Positions 9,254-18,788 of a DNA stretch of 64,000 nt are shown here, piece after piece. A model generated the notes under the pieces. That model saw only the letters and a program-made list of their open reading frames with translations. It was not told the origin of the DNA and searched no databases. The position numbers and the translations under genes are program-made. The stretch's first letter is position 1, and each line of letters begins with the position of its first letter. Source of the stretch: Azonexus hydrophilus (lineage in GTDB: Bacteria > Pseudomonadota > Gammaproteobacteria > Burkholderiales > Rhodocyclaceae); contig NZ_MTHD01000001.1 of NCBI RefSeq assembly GCF_001956855.1, positions 186,001 to 250,000 on the forward strand, read 5' to 3'.

Positions 9254-10396
9254 TCAGTCGACCAGCGCCTGCAGCGCGGCCTCGTAGCGGGTTGGCAGGT
9301 CGTTCAGGGTATCGACGGTGATGCCGAGGTCGTGCATGTGGCCATCCTTGAGACCGTAGATCCAGCCGTGCACGGTCAACTGCTGGCCACGCTGCCAGGC
9401 GTCCTGGACGACCGGGTTGTGGCAGACGTTGACCACCTGTTCGAGGACATTGAGTTCGCACAGGCGGTCGTGGCGTTTTTCCGGTGGCAGCGCGTCGACC
9501 GCAGGCAGATGCTTGTTATGCACGTCATGGACATGGCGCAGCCAGAGATCGACAACACCGACGCGGGCACGGTTGAGCGCCGCCAGCACGCCGCCGCAGC
9601 CGTAATGGCCGACGACCATGATGTGCTTCACCTTGAGCACGTCGACGGCGTACTGGATCACCGACAGGCAGTTGAGGTCGGTGTGCACGACGACGTTGGC
9701 GACGTTACGATGGACGAAGACCTCGCCCGGCAGCAGGCCGACGATCTGGTTGGCCGGCACGCGCGAATCGGAACAGCCGATCCACAGGAATTCCGGGTTC
9801 TGCAGATGCGCCAGCTTGTCGAAATAGGTCGGGTCGATCTCGCGCATCTGGCGGGCCCAGGCGCGGTTGTAGTCGAACAGGTGGCAGAGGTTCTCGTTGC
9901 AGTTTTCTTCTTCCGACCAGTTATCGAGGTCGAGCGCCAGGAAGATGGTGTTCTCGACCGGCGTCGGGTAGTAAGCCGGGACTTCGTTGAAGCCGAGTTC
10001 GCGATAGAGCTTCACCGCCATGCGCATGTTCGGCATGGTGTCGAGCAACAGACGCTTGTAGCCGATCTCCTTGGCCGCCTTGATCGCAGCCAGCGCCAGC
10101 GCCCGGCCGATACCGAGGCCACGCTCTTCCGGTGCGACGTAAAGCCGCTTCATTTCGCAGACGCCCTCCGAGAACGGGCGGACGCCGACGCAGCCGGCTG
10201 GCCGGCCATCGATTTCGGCGAAGAACAGCCGGCCTTCCGGGGTCGCGTAAGCACCCGGCAGCGAGGCCATTTCCTGGTCGAAGTTCTGGTAGGACAGGTC
10301 GACACCCAGCCAGCCCGCATAGTTGCGGAAGTACTGGCGCACCTGTTCGAGGGCGTCGGTATCGTTGGCGGTGAGTGTGCGCAGGGTGATCGTCAT
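9254..10396 (-). CDS. GNAT acetyltransferase fused to beta-carbonic anhydrase
   Basis: A single 380-residue reading frame. Residues 1-158 are a GNAT N-acetyltransferase with the acetyl-CoA loop RGLGIGRALALAAI (around 92-105) and MKRLYVAPE before it. Residues about 167-380 are a beta-class carbonic anhydrase with zinc ligands Cys208, His264 and Cys267, and the Asp210-Arg212 dyad in CSDSRV; GHYGCGG is intact. The junction reads SEEENCNENLCHLFDYN, so the anhydrase Met-equivalent is a Cys and no internal start is obvious. AAGGAG lies 9 bases before the ATG. It sits inside the liu operon, whose carboxylase consumes bicarbonate, so a bicarbonate-supply role is plausible. The acetyltransferase substrate is unknown. 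Confidence 0.9.
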   Translation of the reverse strand: MTITLRTLTANDTDALEQVRQYFRNYAGWLGVDLSYQNFDQEMASLPGAYATPEGRLFFAEIDGRPAGCVGVRPFSEGVCEMKRLYVAPEERGLGIGRALALAAIKAAKEIGYKRLLLDTMPNMRMAVKLYRELGFNEVPAYYPTPVENTIFLALDLDNWSEEENCNENLCHLFDYNRAWARQMREIDPTYFDKLAHLQNPEFLWIGCSDSRVPANQIVGLLPGEVFVHRNVANVVVHTDLNCLSVIQYAVDVLKVKHIMVVGHYGCGGVLAALNRARVGVVDLWLRHVHDVHNKHLPAVDALPPEKRHDRLCELNVLEQVVNVCHNPVVQDAWQRGQQLTVHGWIYGLKDGHMHDLGITVDTLNDLPTRYEAALQALVD

Positions 10397-10451
10397 GCTG
10401 TGTGGCTCCTTGTTGCGGTGCCCCCGTTCCGGGAGCACCGGCGGGAGCGTT

Positions 10452-11624
10452 TTATGCAGTTTCGGCGAAAAGTTCGCGACCAATCAGCATTCTACGGATT
10501 TCGGAGGTGCCTGCCCCGATCTCGTAGAGCTTGGCATCGCGCCACAAACGGCCAGTCGGGTATTCGTTGGTGTAGCCGACGCCGCCCAGCGTCTGGATCG
10601 CCTCGCCAGCCATCCAGGTGGCCTTTTCGGCGGAATAGAGGATGGCGCCTGCGGCATCCTTGCGCAGCGTCCGGCTGTGATCGGTGGTGTCGCAGGCGCG
10701 GCCCAGTGCATAAACGTAGGCGCGGGTGGCCTGCCAGGTCGAGTACATGTCGGCAACCTTGCCCTGCATCAGTTGGAACTCGCCGATCGCCTGACCAAAC
10801 TGCTTGCGCTCGTGCAGGAAGGGCACGACCACGTCCATGCACGCCGCCATGATGCCGAGCGGGCCACCACAGAGTACGGCGCGCTCGTAATCGAGGCCGG
10901 ACATCAGCACCCTGGTGCCCTGGCCGACGCCGCCGAGGACGTTCTCCTCCGGCACTTCGCAGTCGTCGAAGAACAGCGGGAAAGTATTGGAGCCGCGCAT
11001 GCCCAGCTTGTCGAGGTGGGTGCCGTGGGAAAAGCCCTTCATCCCCTTCTCGACGATGAAAGCGGTCATCCCCTTGGCACCTGCGTCCATGTCGGTCTTG
11101 GCGTAGACCACCAGGGTGTCGGCATCGCCGCCGTTGGTGATCCACATCTTCGAGCCGTTCAAAACATAGCGGTCGCCCTTCTTCTCGGCGCGCAGTTTCA
11201 TCGACACGACATCGGAGCCGGCGCCCGGCTCGGACATCGCCAGCGCCCCGACATGCTCGCCGGAAATCAGCTTGGGCAGGTATTTCTGCCGCTGCGCCTC
11301 GCTGCCATTGCGGCGGATCTGGTTGACGCACAGGTTGGAGTGGGCGCCGTAGGACAGGCCGACCGAGGCCGAGGCGCGCGAGATTTCCTCAAGCGCGACG
11401 ATGTGAGCCAGGTAGCCCATGTTGGTGCCGCCATATTCCTCGCCGGCGGTCATGCCGAGCAGGCCCATGTCGCCGAATTTCTTCCACAGATCGGCGGGAA
11501 ATTCGTTGACGCGGTCGATCTCTGCGGCGCGCGGGGCGATCTCGGCGTCGGCGAAGGCTTTCACTGCATCGCGCAGCAGGTTGATGTCTTCGCCGAGGGC
11601 GAAGTCGAGGCTGGGAATATTCAT
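10452..11624 (-). CDS. liuA: Isovaleryl-CoA dehydrogenase
   Basis: A 390-residue acyl-CoA dehydrogenase. The C-terminal motif [17 protein letters not shown] lacks the Glu used by short- and medium-chain enzymes. [17 protein letters not shown] instead carries the Glu that is the catalytic base in isovaleryl-CoA dehydrogenases. FAD motifs [15 protein letters not shown] and [11 protein letters not shown] are intact. It oxidises isovaleryl-CoA to 3-methylcrotonyl-CoA, the first committed step of the pathway encoded downstream. GGAGACAAACCA precedes the ATG, which overlaps the thioesterase stop by 4 bases. Confidence 0.95.
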   Translation of the reverse strand: MNIPSLDFALGEDINLLRDAVKAFADAEIAPRAAEIDRVNEFPADLWKKFGDMGLLGMTAGEEYGGTNMGYLAHIVALEEISRASASVGLSYGAHSNLCVNQIRRNGSEAQRQKYLPKLISGEHVGALAMSEPGAGSDVVSMKLRAEKKGDRYVLNGSKMWITNGGDADTLVVYAKTDMDAGAKGMTAFIVEKGMKGFSHGTHLDKLGMRGSNTFPLFFDDCEVPEENVLGGVGQGTRVLMSGLDYERAVLCGGPLGIMAACMDVVVPFLHERKQFGQAIGEFQLMQGKVADMYSTWQATRAYVYALGRACDTTDHSRTLRKDAAGAILYSAEKATWMAGEAIQTLGGVGYTNEYPTGRLWRDAKLYEIGAGTSEIRRMLIGRELFAETA

Positions 11625-12097
11625 TGGTTTGTCTCCGGTTTGTTGTTTGGTGTCTTGCTATCCGACTTGCCATGCATGGCCATGATCGTCTGCTGCATCA
11701 GCGCGCAGGGGGTTTCCTTGCCGTCCTTGACGGCGAAGACTTCGGCCTGGGTGACGATCAGCGTGCGCCCGGCACGGACCACCTTGCCGCGGGCGACCAG
11801 CTTTTCACCGTCGGCCGGGGCGAGCAGGTTCATCTTGTATTCAACGGTCAGCACCGAGGCGCTGGCCGGCACCGTGGTCATCGCCGCATAACCGGCGGCC
11901 GAATCGGCAATCATGCCGACGACGCCGCCATGGACGTAACCATGTTGCTGTTCGATGCCGTCCCAGTGCGGGACGTGTATTTCCGTGCTGCCGTATTCGA
12001 TCAGCGGCATGCTGGCCTGAATCAGATCCATTGCACTCTGACGCTGGAAACTGGCGAGTACGCGTTCGGCAAAATCAGGGTCGGCTGGTTTGTGCAT
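11621..12097 (-). CDS. PaaI-family hotdog-fold thioesterase
   Basis: A 158-residue single hotdog domain. The PaaI-type core is visible as [20 protein letters not shown] (around residues 50-70), where the HGG segment and the following Asp lie at the acyl-CoA site, and as [22 protein letters not shown]. It probably hydrolyses acyl-CoA esters, releasing CoA when branched intermediates accumulate. It is the first gene of the liu operon, directly behind the LiuR-type palindrome at 12112-12133, and overlaps liuA by 4 bases. Confidence 0.88.
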   Translation of the reverse strand: MHKPADPDFAERVLASFQRQSAMDLIQASMPLIEYGSTEIHVPHWDGIEQQHGYVHGGVVGMIADSAAGYAAMTTVPASASVLTVEYKMNLLAPADGEKLVARGKVVRAGRTLIVTQAEVFAVKDGKETPCALMQQTIMAMHGKSDSKTPNNKPETNQ

Positions 12098-12111
12098 GGC
12101 AGTGGGTTTGT

Positions 12112-12133
12112 TTTACGTTGACGTTAACGTAAA
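12112..12133 (-). promoter_or_regulatory. LiuR-type operator palindrome at the head of the liu operon
   Basis: An interrupted palindrome with arms TTTACGTT and AACGTAAA; 20 of 22 positions are symmetric. It lies 15 bases before the thioesterase start. It resembles the known proteobacterial LiuR motif, and the MerR-family gene adjacent to it fits. TTGGTT (12132-12137) and TAAAAC (12110-12115) on the minus strand, 16 bases apart, could be the -35 and -10, which would place the operator between and over them as in MerR-type promoters. Confidence 0.78.
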
Positions 12134-12150
12134 CCAATCGGCAAAAAAAA

Positions 12151-12540
12151 TCACGCATTTTTCCTGCGCGTCAGTTCCTTTTCGCACTGCTGCTCGAACT
12201 GGCCGATTTCGGCGAGCATCGCTTCGATGTCCTCGCGCTGCTGCTCCAGGGCTTCCCGGCGTTTTGACATGACGCGCAGGCATTCCATCAGCTGCGGCGT
12301 TTCATCCTCGGTCGAGTTGTACATGCCGATCAGATCCTTGATCTCGGCCAGGCTCAGGCCGAGGCGTTTGCCGCGCAGGGCCATTTTCAGGCGGGCGCGG
12401 TCGCGGCGGGTGAAGATGCGCTTCTGTCCCTCGCGTTGCGGCGCGAGGATGCCCTGGTCTTCCCAGAAACGGATGGTGCGCGGGGTGATGGCGAATTCCC
12501 GGGCAAGGTCGGAAATGCTGAAGGTGGCCGGCTGGCTCAT
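12151..12540 (-). CDS. liuR: MerR-family regulator of branched-chain acid catabolism
   Basis: A 129-residue MerR-family protein. The N-terminal winged helix-turn-helix FSISDLAREFAITPRTIRFWEDQGIL is followed by FTRRDRARLKMALRGKRLGLSLAEIKDLIGMY. A coiled-coil dimer helix runs from about residue 85. The C-terminus is short and lacks the metal-binding cysteines of metal-sensing MerR proteins. LiuR regulators control leucine/isovalerate operons; this one is directly upstream of one and next to its palindrome. GGAGACATC precedes the ATG. It is 53 bases from the thioesterase gene and may be co-transcribed. Confidence 0.88.
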   Translation of the reverse strand: MSQPATFSISDLAREFAITPRTIRFWEDQGILAPQREGQKRIFTRRDRARLKMALRGKRLGLSLAEIKDLIGMYNSTEDETPQLMECLRVMSKRREALEQQREDIEAMLAEIGQFEQQCEKELTRRKNA

Positions 12541-12636
12541 GATGTCTCCTGGTTGCCGCGAAGTTAAGCAGATGACGAAGCTTTTTTCAATCCGCTACCG
12601 TATGGTAACTTGTGCAAAAAAACGAAACGGAACAAC

Positions 12637-13677
12637 ATGTCCCTGAATTACCCCTTTACAGAGATTCCTGCAGCTGCGGAGCTGAGCGAAGTCGCGCCCG
12701 GTGTCTTCTGGCTGCGCATGCCGCTGCCCTTCCAGCTGGATCACATCAATCTGTGGCTGCTGCGTGATGGTGACGGCTGGACCATCGTCGACACCGGTTT
12801 CCCCGCCGATGAAGTGCAGCTTGCCTGGAAGGCCATCCTGGCCAGGCTTGACGGTCCGGTCAAGCGTCTGATCGTCACCCATTTTCATCCTGACCATCTC
12901 GGTCTGGCATCCTGGCTGATGGCGGAGACCGGTGCCGAACTGTGGATGACCAGCGGCGAGTTTCTGACGGCGCATGCCGTCTGGCAAGAAGTTGGCGGTC
13001 ACGGTGCGCGCTTCATGGTCGAGCAGTTCCGTCGGCATGGGCTGGATGGCGAGCATCTGGCCCGGTTCGAGAAACGCGGATCGGGCTATCGCAAGGCGGT
13101 TCCAGCCCTGCCGGAATACTACCGGCGGGTGAAGGCAGGGGATTCGCTGATGATCGATTGTCACACCTGGCAAACAATCATCGGTTATGGTCACGCCCCG
13201 GAGCATATGTCGCTTTACTGTGCTGAACTCGGCGTGTTAATTTCCGGAGACATGCTTTTGCCAAGAATTTCCACCAACATCAGCGTTTTTGCAGCGACGC
13301 CGGATGCCGATGCCCTGCGCTGGTATCTCGATTCGCTGGACGTGCTGGCAAGGGAAATTCCGCAACAGACCCTGGTATTACCATCACACGGCCTGCCCTT
13401 TACCGGGGTGCAGGCGCGGGTGGGTGCACTGCATGCGCACCACGAAGAACGATTGCATGCGCTTGAGAACAGCTGTGAACACGCGCCGCAGAGCGCAGCC
13501 GGGTTGCTCGACGTGTTGTTTGGTCGGGCGCTCGATACACACCAAACGATGTTCGCGATGGGTGAAGCGATTGCCCATCTGAACTATCTGGAACAAGCCG
13601 GTCGGTTGTCGCGTAGCATCGACGCCGATGGGGTGATTCGCTATTCGCGGTTGCAGCACCGACCCGCCGCGCACTGA
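12637..13677 (+). CDS. Metallo-beta-lactamase-fold hydrolase
   Basis: A 346-residue protein with the metallo-beta-lactamase metal motif THFHPDHLG near residue 82, the preceding WTIVDTGF strand, and later histidines in GYGHAPEHMSLY and LPSHGLPF. The C-terminal third is helical and resembles the accessory domain of larger family members. Substrate is unknown; hydroxyacylglutathione, lactone or thioester hydrolysis are all possible. I chose the ATG at 12637 rather than a TTG nine codons upstream. It is divergent from liuR and 16 bases before phaC on the same strand, so a link to acyl-CoA or PHA metabolism is plausible but unproven. Confidence 0.85.
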   Translation: MSLNYPFTEIPAAAELSEVAPGVFWLRMPLPFQLDHINLWLLRDGDGWTIVDTGFPADEVQLAWKAILARLDGPVKRLIVTHFHPDHLGLASWLMAETGAELWMTSGEFLTAHAVWQEVGGHGARFMVEQFRRHGLDGEHLARFEKRGSGYRKAVPALPEYYRRVKAGDSLMIDCHTWQTIIGYGHAPEHMSLYCAELGVLISGDMLLPRISTNISVFAATPDADALRWYLDSLDVLAREIPQQTLVLPSHGLPFTGVQARVGALHAHHEERLHALENSCEHAPQSAAGLLDVLFGRALDTHQTMFAMGEAIAHLNYLEQAGRLSRSIDADGVIRYSRLQHRPAAH

Positions 13678-13693
13678 CAGAGGGAGTTTCAAG

Positions 13694-15529
13694 ATGTCGC
13701 AGCAAACCGAAGACAAGGGCGTCAATCTGCCCGATCCGGCCGAAATGGCCAAGACCTACGCCGAAGTCGCCCAGCGCGCTTCGCGGATCATTACCCAGTA
13801 CATGGAAAAGAAGGCCAAGGACGGCGTCGAGGCACCGGCAGACGAACTCGGTGTGGCCAAGGCCTTCATGGACCTGTCGGCACGCCTGATGGCCAACCCA
13901 TACAAGCTGGCGCAGACCCAGATGAACATGATGTGGGACTACTTCTCGTTGTGGCAGGGTTCCATGATGAAGATGATGGGCATGCCCGGCGCCGCGCCTG
14001 TCGCAGCCCCGAAGAAGGGGGACAACCGCTTCAAGGACGAGGAATGGGAACAGCATTTCCTGTTCGACTTCATGAAGCAGTCCTACCTGATCGCTGCCCG
14101 TCACATCCACGACACCGTGGCCGATACCGATGGTCTGGATGATGCGACCCAGCAGAAGGTCAATTTCTTCACCCGCCAGTACATCGACGCGCTGTCGCCG
14201 TCCAACTTCGCCATGACCAATCCGGAAGTCTTCCGCGAAACGGTCAAGAGCCACGGCCAGAACCTGATCAAGGGCCTGAACAACCTGCTGCACGATGTTG
14301 AAGCCGGTGATGGCCAGCTGCGGATCCGGATGACCGATACCTCGGCTTTCGAAATGGGCAAGAACGTTGCCACGACGCCGGGCAAGGTGATTTTCCAGAA
14401 CGAACTCTTCCAGTTGATCCAGTACGATCCGAAGACCCCGGACCAGTACAAGAAGCCTTTCCTGATTGTGCCGCCGTGGATCAACAAGTACTACATCCTC
14501 GACCTGCGCGAGAAGAACTCGCTGGTCAACTGGGCAACCAGCCAGGGCCACACCACCTTCATCATGTCCTGGGTCAATCCGGACGAGAAGCTGGCGCAGA
14601 AATCCTTCGAGAACTATCTGCTCGAAGGCTCGCTGGAAGCCATCAACCAGGTCTGCGCGCACACCGGCGAAGACAGCGTCAACCTGGCCGGCTACTGCCT
14701 GGGCGGTACGCTGACCATGACCACGCTGGCCTACATGACAGCGAAAAAGGACAAGCGCGCCAATTCCGCCACCTTCTTCACCACCATGCTCGATTTCTCC
14801 GAACCGGGCGAACTGGGTGTCTTCCTTGATGAAGGTGCCGTTGCCGGGCTGGAAAAGAAGATGGCCGAACGCGGCTTCCTCGAAGGTTCGGAAATGGCCG
14901 GCACCTTCAACATGCTGCGGGCCAACGACCTGATCTGGTCGTTCGTGGTCAACAACTACCTGATGGGCAAGGATCCGTTCCCGTTCGACCTGCTCTACTG
15001 GAACTCGGATTCGACGCGCATGCCGGCAGCGATGCACAGTTTCTACCTGCGCAACATGTATCTGGCCAACAAGCTGAAGGAGCCGGGTGGCATCACGTTG
15101 GGCGGCGTCAAGATCGATCTGTCCAAGGTCAAGACCCCGTGTTATTTCATCTCGACCATCGAAGACCACATCGCGCCGTGGAAGAGTACCTACATGGGGG
15201 CACGCCTGCCGTCCGGACCGACCAAGTTCGTGCTGGGTGGTTCAGGCCACATTGCCGGCATCGTCAATCCGCCGGTTGCCAACAAGTACGGTTACTGGAC
15301 CAATGATGCCACTGACGGCAATCTGCCGGAGAGCCCGGAAGATTTCCTCGCTGGTGCAACGCAGAATGCCGGCTCGTGGTGGACCCACTGGGATAAATGG
15401 GTGACCAGCCTGCCGGGTGGTTCGGCCAAGGTGCCGGCACGGCAACCGGATGCAGGTGCCCTCAAGGTCATCGAGGCAGCGCCGGGCAGCTACGTCAAGT
15501 TCCGCCTGGATACGCAGAAAAAAGACTGA
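13694..15529 (+). CDS. phaC: Class I poly(3-hydroxyalkanoate) synthase
   Basis: A 611-residue synthase. The lipase-like box is GYCLGG, with the nucleophile Cys at about residue 335. The N-terminal PhaC domain includes NPYKLAQTQMNMMWDYFSLW. Downstream, DHIAPWKSTY and GGSGHIAGIVNPP carry the Asp and His of the catalytic triad. It polymerises 3-hydroxyacyl-CoA into PHA granules. Length and single-subunit form fit class I. A ribosome site (GAGGGAG) precedes the ATG, and a strong terminator follows. No phaB or phasin gene is adjacent. Confidence 0.95.
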   Translation: MSQQTEDKGVNLPDPAEMAKTYAEVAQRASRIITQYMEKKAKDGVEAPADELGVAKAFMDLSARLMANPYKLAQTQMNMMWDYFSLWQGSMMKMMGMPGAAPVAAPKKGDNRFKDEEWEQHFLFDFMKQSYLIAARHIHDTVADTDGLDDATQQKVNFFTRQYIDALSPSNFAMTNPEVFRETVKSHGQNLIKGLNNLLHDVEAGDGQLRIRMTDTSAFEMGKNVATTPGKVIFQNELFQLIQYDPKTPDQYKKPFLIVPPWINKYYILDLREKNSLVNWATSQGHTTFIMSWVNPDEKLAQKSFENYLLEGSLEAINQVCAHTGEDSVNLAGYCLGGTLTMTTLAYMTAKKDKRANSATFFTTMLDFSEPGELGVFLDEGAVAGLEKKMAERGFLEGSEMAGTFNMLRANDLIWSFVVNNYLMGKDPFPFDLLYWNSDSTRMPAAMHSFYLRNMYLANKLKEPGGITLGGVKIDLSKVKTPCYFISTIEDHIAPWKSTYMGARLPSGPTKFVLGGSGHIAGIVNPPVANKYGYWTNDATDGNLPESPEDFLAGATQNAGSWWTHWDKWVTSLPGGSAKVPARQPDAGALKVIEAAPGSYVKFRLDTQKKD

Positions 15530-15560
15530 TCAGTTCGTTCGGAACTGTCGTCTGGATCAA

Positions 15561-15585
15561 GGGAGGGCTGCGGCCCTCTCTTTTT
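15561..15585 (+). terminator. Intrinsic terminator after phaC
   Basis: An 8-base-pair GC-rich stem (15561-15568 with 15573-15580, one G-U pair) closes a TGCG loop and is followed by five T residues. It lies 31 bases after the phaC stop and separates phaC from the OmpA-like gene. Confidence 0.88.
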
Positions 15586-15686
15586 CGTGCTGCGGTTTTG
15601 CCATTTGTTACATATCCCTGACACGGCCTTCGACGGCGCGTGCTAACCTCAATTGGTACTCGTCGAACAACCCAAGGAGGTCGAAT

Positions 15687-16346
15687 ATGAAGAATACGAT
15701 TCTGATTGTGAGTGCAGTCAGCCTGGCACTTTCCGGATGTGCAAACATGGATGAAACCCAGCGTGACACCGGCACCGGTGCAGCCATCGGCGCCGTTGCC
15801 GGCGCTGTCATCGGTGCTGCAACGGCCAGTCGTTCGGACCGCGGCAAGGGGGCGGCGATTGGTGCCGCCGCTGGCGCGGCGCTCGGTGCCGGTGGCGGTT
15901 ACCTGTGGTCGAAGCGGATGCAGGACCAGAAGGCGGCAATGGAACAGGCGACCCAGGGCACCGGCGTCGAAGTGACGCAGACGGCCGACAATCGCCTGAA
16001 GCTGGAGATTCCCAGCGACATTTCCTTCGATTCCGGTCGCTACGACATCAAGCCCACGCTGCGTCCGGTCCTTGATCGTCTGGCCACCAGTCTGTCGCAG
16101 CATCCGGTGACGCGCGTGACCATCGTCGGTCATACCGACAATGTGGGTTCGGACGCGGGGAACAATCCGCTATCGGTTAACCGGGCGTCGGCCGTTCGCG
16201 ACTACCTGGTGCCGCGTGGTGTGGCCGCATCCCGGATCAGCATCGACGGTCGCGGTTCACGCGAACCGGTGGCCGATAATTCGACGGCTGCTGGTCGTGC
16301 GATGAACCGCCGGGTCGAGATCTTTGTGGCCGAAACGGGCAACTGA
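15687..16346 (+). CDS. OmpA-family lipoprotein with glycine-zipper segment (YiaD-like)
   Basis: A 219-residue envelope protein. A lipoprotein signal ends in the lipobox LALSGC (Cys near residue 17). Two glycine-zipper stretches follow (GAAIGAVAGAVIGAATA and GAAIGAAAGAALGAGGG). The C-terminal OmpA domain (about 115-215) has the peptidoglycan-binding pattern TIVGHTDNVGSD...NPLSVNRASAVRDYL...NRRVEIFV. It should anchor the outer membrane to peptidoglycan. A near-perfect AAGGAGG ribosome site precedes the ATG. It is monocistronic, with terminators on both sides. Confidence 0.92.
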   Translation: MKNTILIVSAVSLALSGCANMDETQRDTGTGAAIGAVAGAVIGAATASRSDRGKGAAIGAAAGAALGAGGGYLWSKRMQDQKAAMEQATQGTGVEVTQTADNRLKLEIPSDISFDSGRYDIKPTLRPVLDRLATSLSQHPVTRVTIVGHTDNVGSDAGNNPLSVNRASAVRDYLVPRGVAASRISIDGRGSREPVADNSTAAGRAMNRRVEIFVAETGN

Positions 16347-16369
16347 CCGTTCTGCTTGCAGCAGTAATG

Positions 16370-16398
16370 ACAGCCCGCTGCGTGCGGGCTGTTCAGTT
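16370..16398. terminator. Bidirectional terminator between convergent genes
   Basis: A 9-base-pair perfect stem (16370-16378 with 16384-16392) with a 5-base loop lies between the OmpA-like gene and the convergent ubiT gene; it overlaps no coding start. The T-tract is weak (TTCAGTTTC), so termination efficiency is uncertain. Confidence 0.6.
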
Positions 16399-16845
16399 TC
16401 TGAGCAATGGAAACTGCGGCAGTGCCGGCCACTCGATGGCATCGAGCATGTTCTTGACGATCAGTCCGAGTTCGGTGTCGCCGGTGATTTCCAGTTCCCG
16501 GTTGAAGAACAGTGTGTCGGGGTCTTCCTGGCGGGCGAGCAACTGCAGGTAGGCCGAGAGGTTGGCGGCGAAGGCCAGGTCAGGCTCGCGCTGCGGCCGG
16601 AATACCGGGCGAAACAGGCCGTTGCTGAAGGTGTAACAGGCTTCGCCACCGGTATCGAGGACGCGAACGCGGAACAGCTTGTCCTCGAGTGCGGTCAACT
16701 CGGTTTCCGGCAGTAATTTCATTTTCAATGCGGCGTTCAGCGCGCCGACCAGTACCAGTGCATGCGGCCATTGCGGCAGTTTCTGGCCAATGCCGGCGAT
16801 GAAAGCGGGCAGGCGGAAGCGGGGGATGACGAAGTTCGGACTCAT
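16393..16845 (-). CDS. ubiT: UbiT, SCP2-domain factor for O2-independent ubiquinone biosynthesis
   Basis: A 150-residue protein with an SCP2 lipid-binding domain. Recognisable segments are FAGIGQ-like [26 protein letters not shown] and a C-terminal [18 protein letters not shown]. UbiT helps O2-independent ubiquinone synthesis, probably by binding the prenylated intermediates. It is the last gene of ubiU-ubiV-ubiT; its ATG overlaps the ubiV stop (ATGA). The operon context makes the call much firmer than the domain alone. Confidence 0.85.
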   Translation of the reverse strand: MSPNFVIPRFRLPAFIAGIGQKLPQWPHALVLVGALNAALKMKLLPETELTALEDKLFRVRVLDTGGEACYTFSNGLFRPVFRPQREPDLAFAANLSAYLQLLARQEDPDTLFFNRELEITGDTELGLIVKNMLDAIEWPALPQFPLLRN

Positions 16846-17750
16846 GCGGGGACTCCGGATTGGGCAAGTGCTCGGGTGTGGTGTTCGGCAATGCCGGCAT
16901 CGCCGAACCAGTAGCCGTCCACCAGGCCGCTGGTGCTCCATGGAGTGGTGTCGGCATCAACGGGTCGGTTGTGGCGGGCGGAGTCGAAGGCGCCGATGAT
17001 GGCATCCATGTGTGCTTTTTGCGGGCTGATGCGCACGATGTCGATGCCCAGGGTGCGCATCGTCGGCATTTCGCCGAGCAGGCAGTAGCTTTGTGCCGAC
17101 ATCGTCTGGATGCCGTTGATGGTCAGGAACTCCTGGCCTTCGCGGGTACGTAGCGTCAGGCCCTCTTCGTGATCGAGGCACTTGAACTGGCAGTCGTCCT
17201 TGTTCAGGTCGTAGTGGCGGGCGGTGAAGCAGCGGGCGGAAAAGGCGAGGGGAATCCTGCCGTAGGCGAAGACCTCGGTTTCGACGCCGTCGGGGCGGCT
17301 GCGGTGCAGCGTCTCGATCAGTGCGCGCGAGGCCTCCAGTGGTGGCACCCAGCGGCGCATGCCGTAGCGGGCGAAGGTGACCAGCGTTGCCTCGTTGTAG
17401 ATGTTGAGATGTGGGCCGGCGACGAATTCCTGCCCGAAAACGAGGTTGACCGCACCAAGATCATTGGCTTCGATCCTGCAGCCGGCTTCATCGACCAGGC
17501 GGCGCAGTGCCTTCAGATCACTTTCCGATTCGAGCAGGGCCTGGGCCGAGACGACGACTTCCTTGCCGGCGTCGCGCAGGTCGCGCGCCAGGCCGATCCA
17601 GTCGGTGGTGCGTAGTTGCTGGCGGCGCGAGCAGACGACTTCGCCGACGTGGATGATGTCGAGGGCCGGGTTTTCGGCCATCGCGGCATAGAATTCCATG
17701 ACTTCGGCTTTGGGCCAGAAGTAGAGCAGGGGACCGAGCGACAGTTTCAT
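16842..17750 (-). CDS. ubiV: UbiV, U32-family Fe-S protein of O2-independent ubiquinone hydroxylation
   Basis: A 302-residue U32-family protein. The cysteine pattern for a [4Fe-4S] cluster is visible: one Cys in [12 protein letters not shown], then Cys-x12-Cys-x3-Cys in the segment around residue 175-195 ([10 protein letters not shown]...DCQFKC). This is the arrangement known for UbiV. With UbiU it performs O2-independent hydroxylation of ubiquinone precursors. I chose the ATG at 17750 because GGAGATAAGC precedes it and it begins [12 protein letters not shown]. It starts two bases after the ubiU stop. Confidence 0.9.
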   Translation of the reverse strand: MKLSLGPLLYFWPKAEVMEFYAAMAENPALDIIHVGEVVCSRRQQLRTTDWIGLARDLRDAGKEVVVSAQALLESESDLKALRRLVDEAGCRIEANDLGAVNLVFGQEFVAGPHLNIYNEATLVTFARYGMRRWVPPLEASRALIETLHRSRPDGVETEVFAYGRIPLAFSARCFTARHYDLNKDDCQFKCLDHEEGLTLRTREGQEFLTINGIQTMSAQSYCLLGEMPTMRTLGIDIVRISPQKAHMDAIIGAFDSARHNRPVDADTTPWSTSGLVDGYWFGDAGIAEHHTRALAQSGVPA

Positions 17751-17752
17751 GC

Positions 17753-18772
17753 TTATCTCCATGGCCGGTTGTAGGCGCCCAGCGTGGCCTGGCTGCCCTC
17801 GGAGACCTTGGACAGTTCTGCCTGCCAGGCCGGTTTCACGTGGAACCGTTCGCTGCCATCACGCAGTGAATCGAGCGCGGCGCGCAAGGTGCGGGTGACC
17901 TGGGCGACATAGGTCGGACTGCGCTGGCGGCCCTCGACCTTGATCGCCCTGACGCCGATCTTGACGATGTCGGGCAGGATGGAAAGAACATTCAGGCTGG
18001 TCGGTTCTTCCAGCGCGTAATAGGTTTCGCCCTGGACATCGAAGCGGCCCTTGCACAGCGTTGGATAGCCGGCCGGTTCGTCGTCGCCGAAGCGGTCGAT
18101 GAGGATGCCGTTGAGGCGGGTTTCCATGGCGCCGGGCTGCTTGTCCCACTTGACGTACTTGGCCGGCGAGCAGGCGCCGACGGTATTGGGCGATTCGCCG
18201 CAGGCGTAGGAGGAGAGCCAGCAGCGGCCCTCGTTCATGACGCACAGGCTGCCGAAACCAAAGACCTCGATCTCGACGCTGGTGTTCCGGATCACGTGTT
18301 CGACCTGGGCCAGCGTCAGCACGCGCGGCAGGACCGCCCGGCGGACGCCGAATTCGCGCTGGCAGAAGTTGATCGCCTCGTAGCTGGTGGCCGAGCCCTG
18401 GACCGACAGGTGCAGGCGTTGCTGCGGATGCCGGCGGACGGCGTAGTCGAGCAGGCCGACATCGGCCAGGATAATTGCATCCACACCCTGGTCGACCGCA
18501 GCATCGACGGCTTTCTGCCAGTCGGCGACCCGTCCGGCTTGGGCGAAGGTATTGATCGCCAGCAGGACTTCGCGACCCTTGGCGTGGGCGTAGCGGATGC
18601 CGTCGGTCATGCTCTTCTGGTCGAAGTTGAGACCGGCGAAATTGCGCGCGTTGGTATCGTTCTTGAAGCCGAGATAGACGGCATCGGCACCATTGTCGAT
18701 GGCTGCCTTGAGTGCCGGCAGGCTGCCGGCCGGACAGACGAGATCGGGCAGGGATGGCATGGCTGTTTTCAT
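17753..18772 (-). CDS. ubiU: UbiU, U32-family Fe-S protein of O2-independent ubiquinone hydroxylation
   Basis: A 339-residue U32-family protein with [26 protein letters not shown] at the N-terminus. The cysteine set matches UbiU: two Cys in [13 protein letters not shown], one in [11 protein letters not shown], one in PTLCKGRFD. It forms the UbiUV heterodimer that hydroxylates ubiquinone precursors without O2. The start is uncertain: the ATG at 18772 gives a leader of only about 10 bases from the predicted promoter, while the in-frame ATG at 18760 gives about 22. The gene lies directly behind a perfect FNR-type box, consistent with anaerobic expression. Confidence 0.9.
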   Translation of the reverse strand: MKTAMPSLPDLVCPAGSLPALKAAIDNGADAVYLGFKNDTNARNFAGLNFDQKSMTDGIRYAHAKGREVLLAINTFAQAGRVADWQKAVDAAVDQGVDAIILADVGLLDYAVRRHPQQRLHLSVQGSATSYEAINFCQREFGVRRAVLPRVLTLAQVEHVIRNTSVEIEVFGFGSLCVMNEGRCWLSSYACGESPNTVGACSPAKYVKWDKQPGAMETRLNGILIDRFGDDEPAGYPTLCKGRFDVQGETYYALEEPTSLNVLSILPDIVKIGVRAIKVEGRQRSPTYVAQVTRTLRAALDSLRDGSERFHVKPAWQAELSKVSEGSQATLGAYNRPWR

Positions 18773-18788
18773 TCAGGACAATCGGAGA

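Noticed and set aside
12592..12612. TACC-GTAT-GGTA repeat in front of the metallo-beta-lactamase-fold gene as an operator
   Set aside because: Only 4-base arms and no matching regulator; not distinguishable from chance.
15617..15655. CTGACA...TAACCT as the promoter of the OmpA-like gene
   Set aside because: Spacing between the hexamers is about 20 bases, outside the usual range, so no promoter is annotated.
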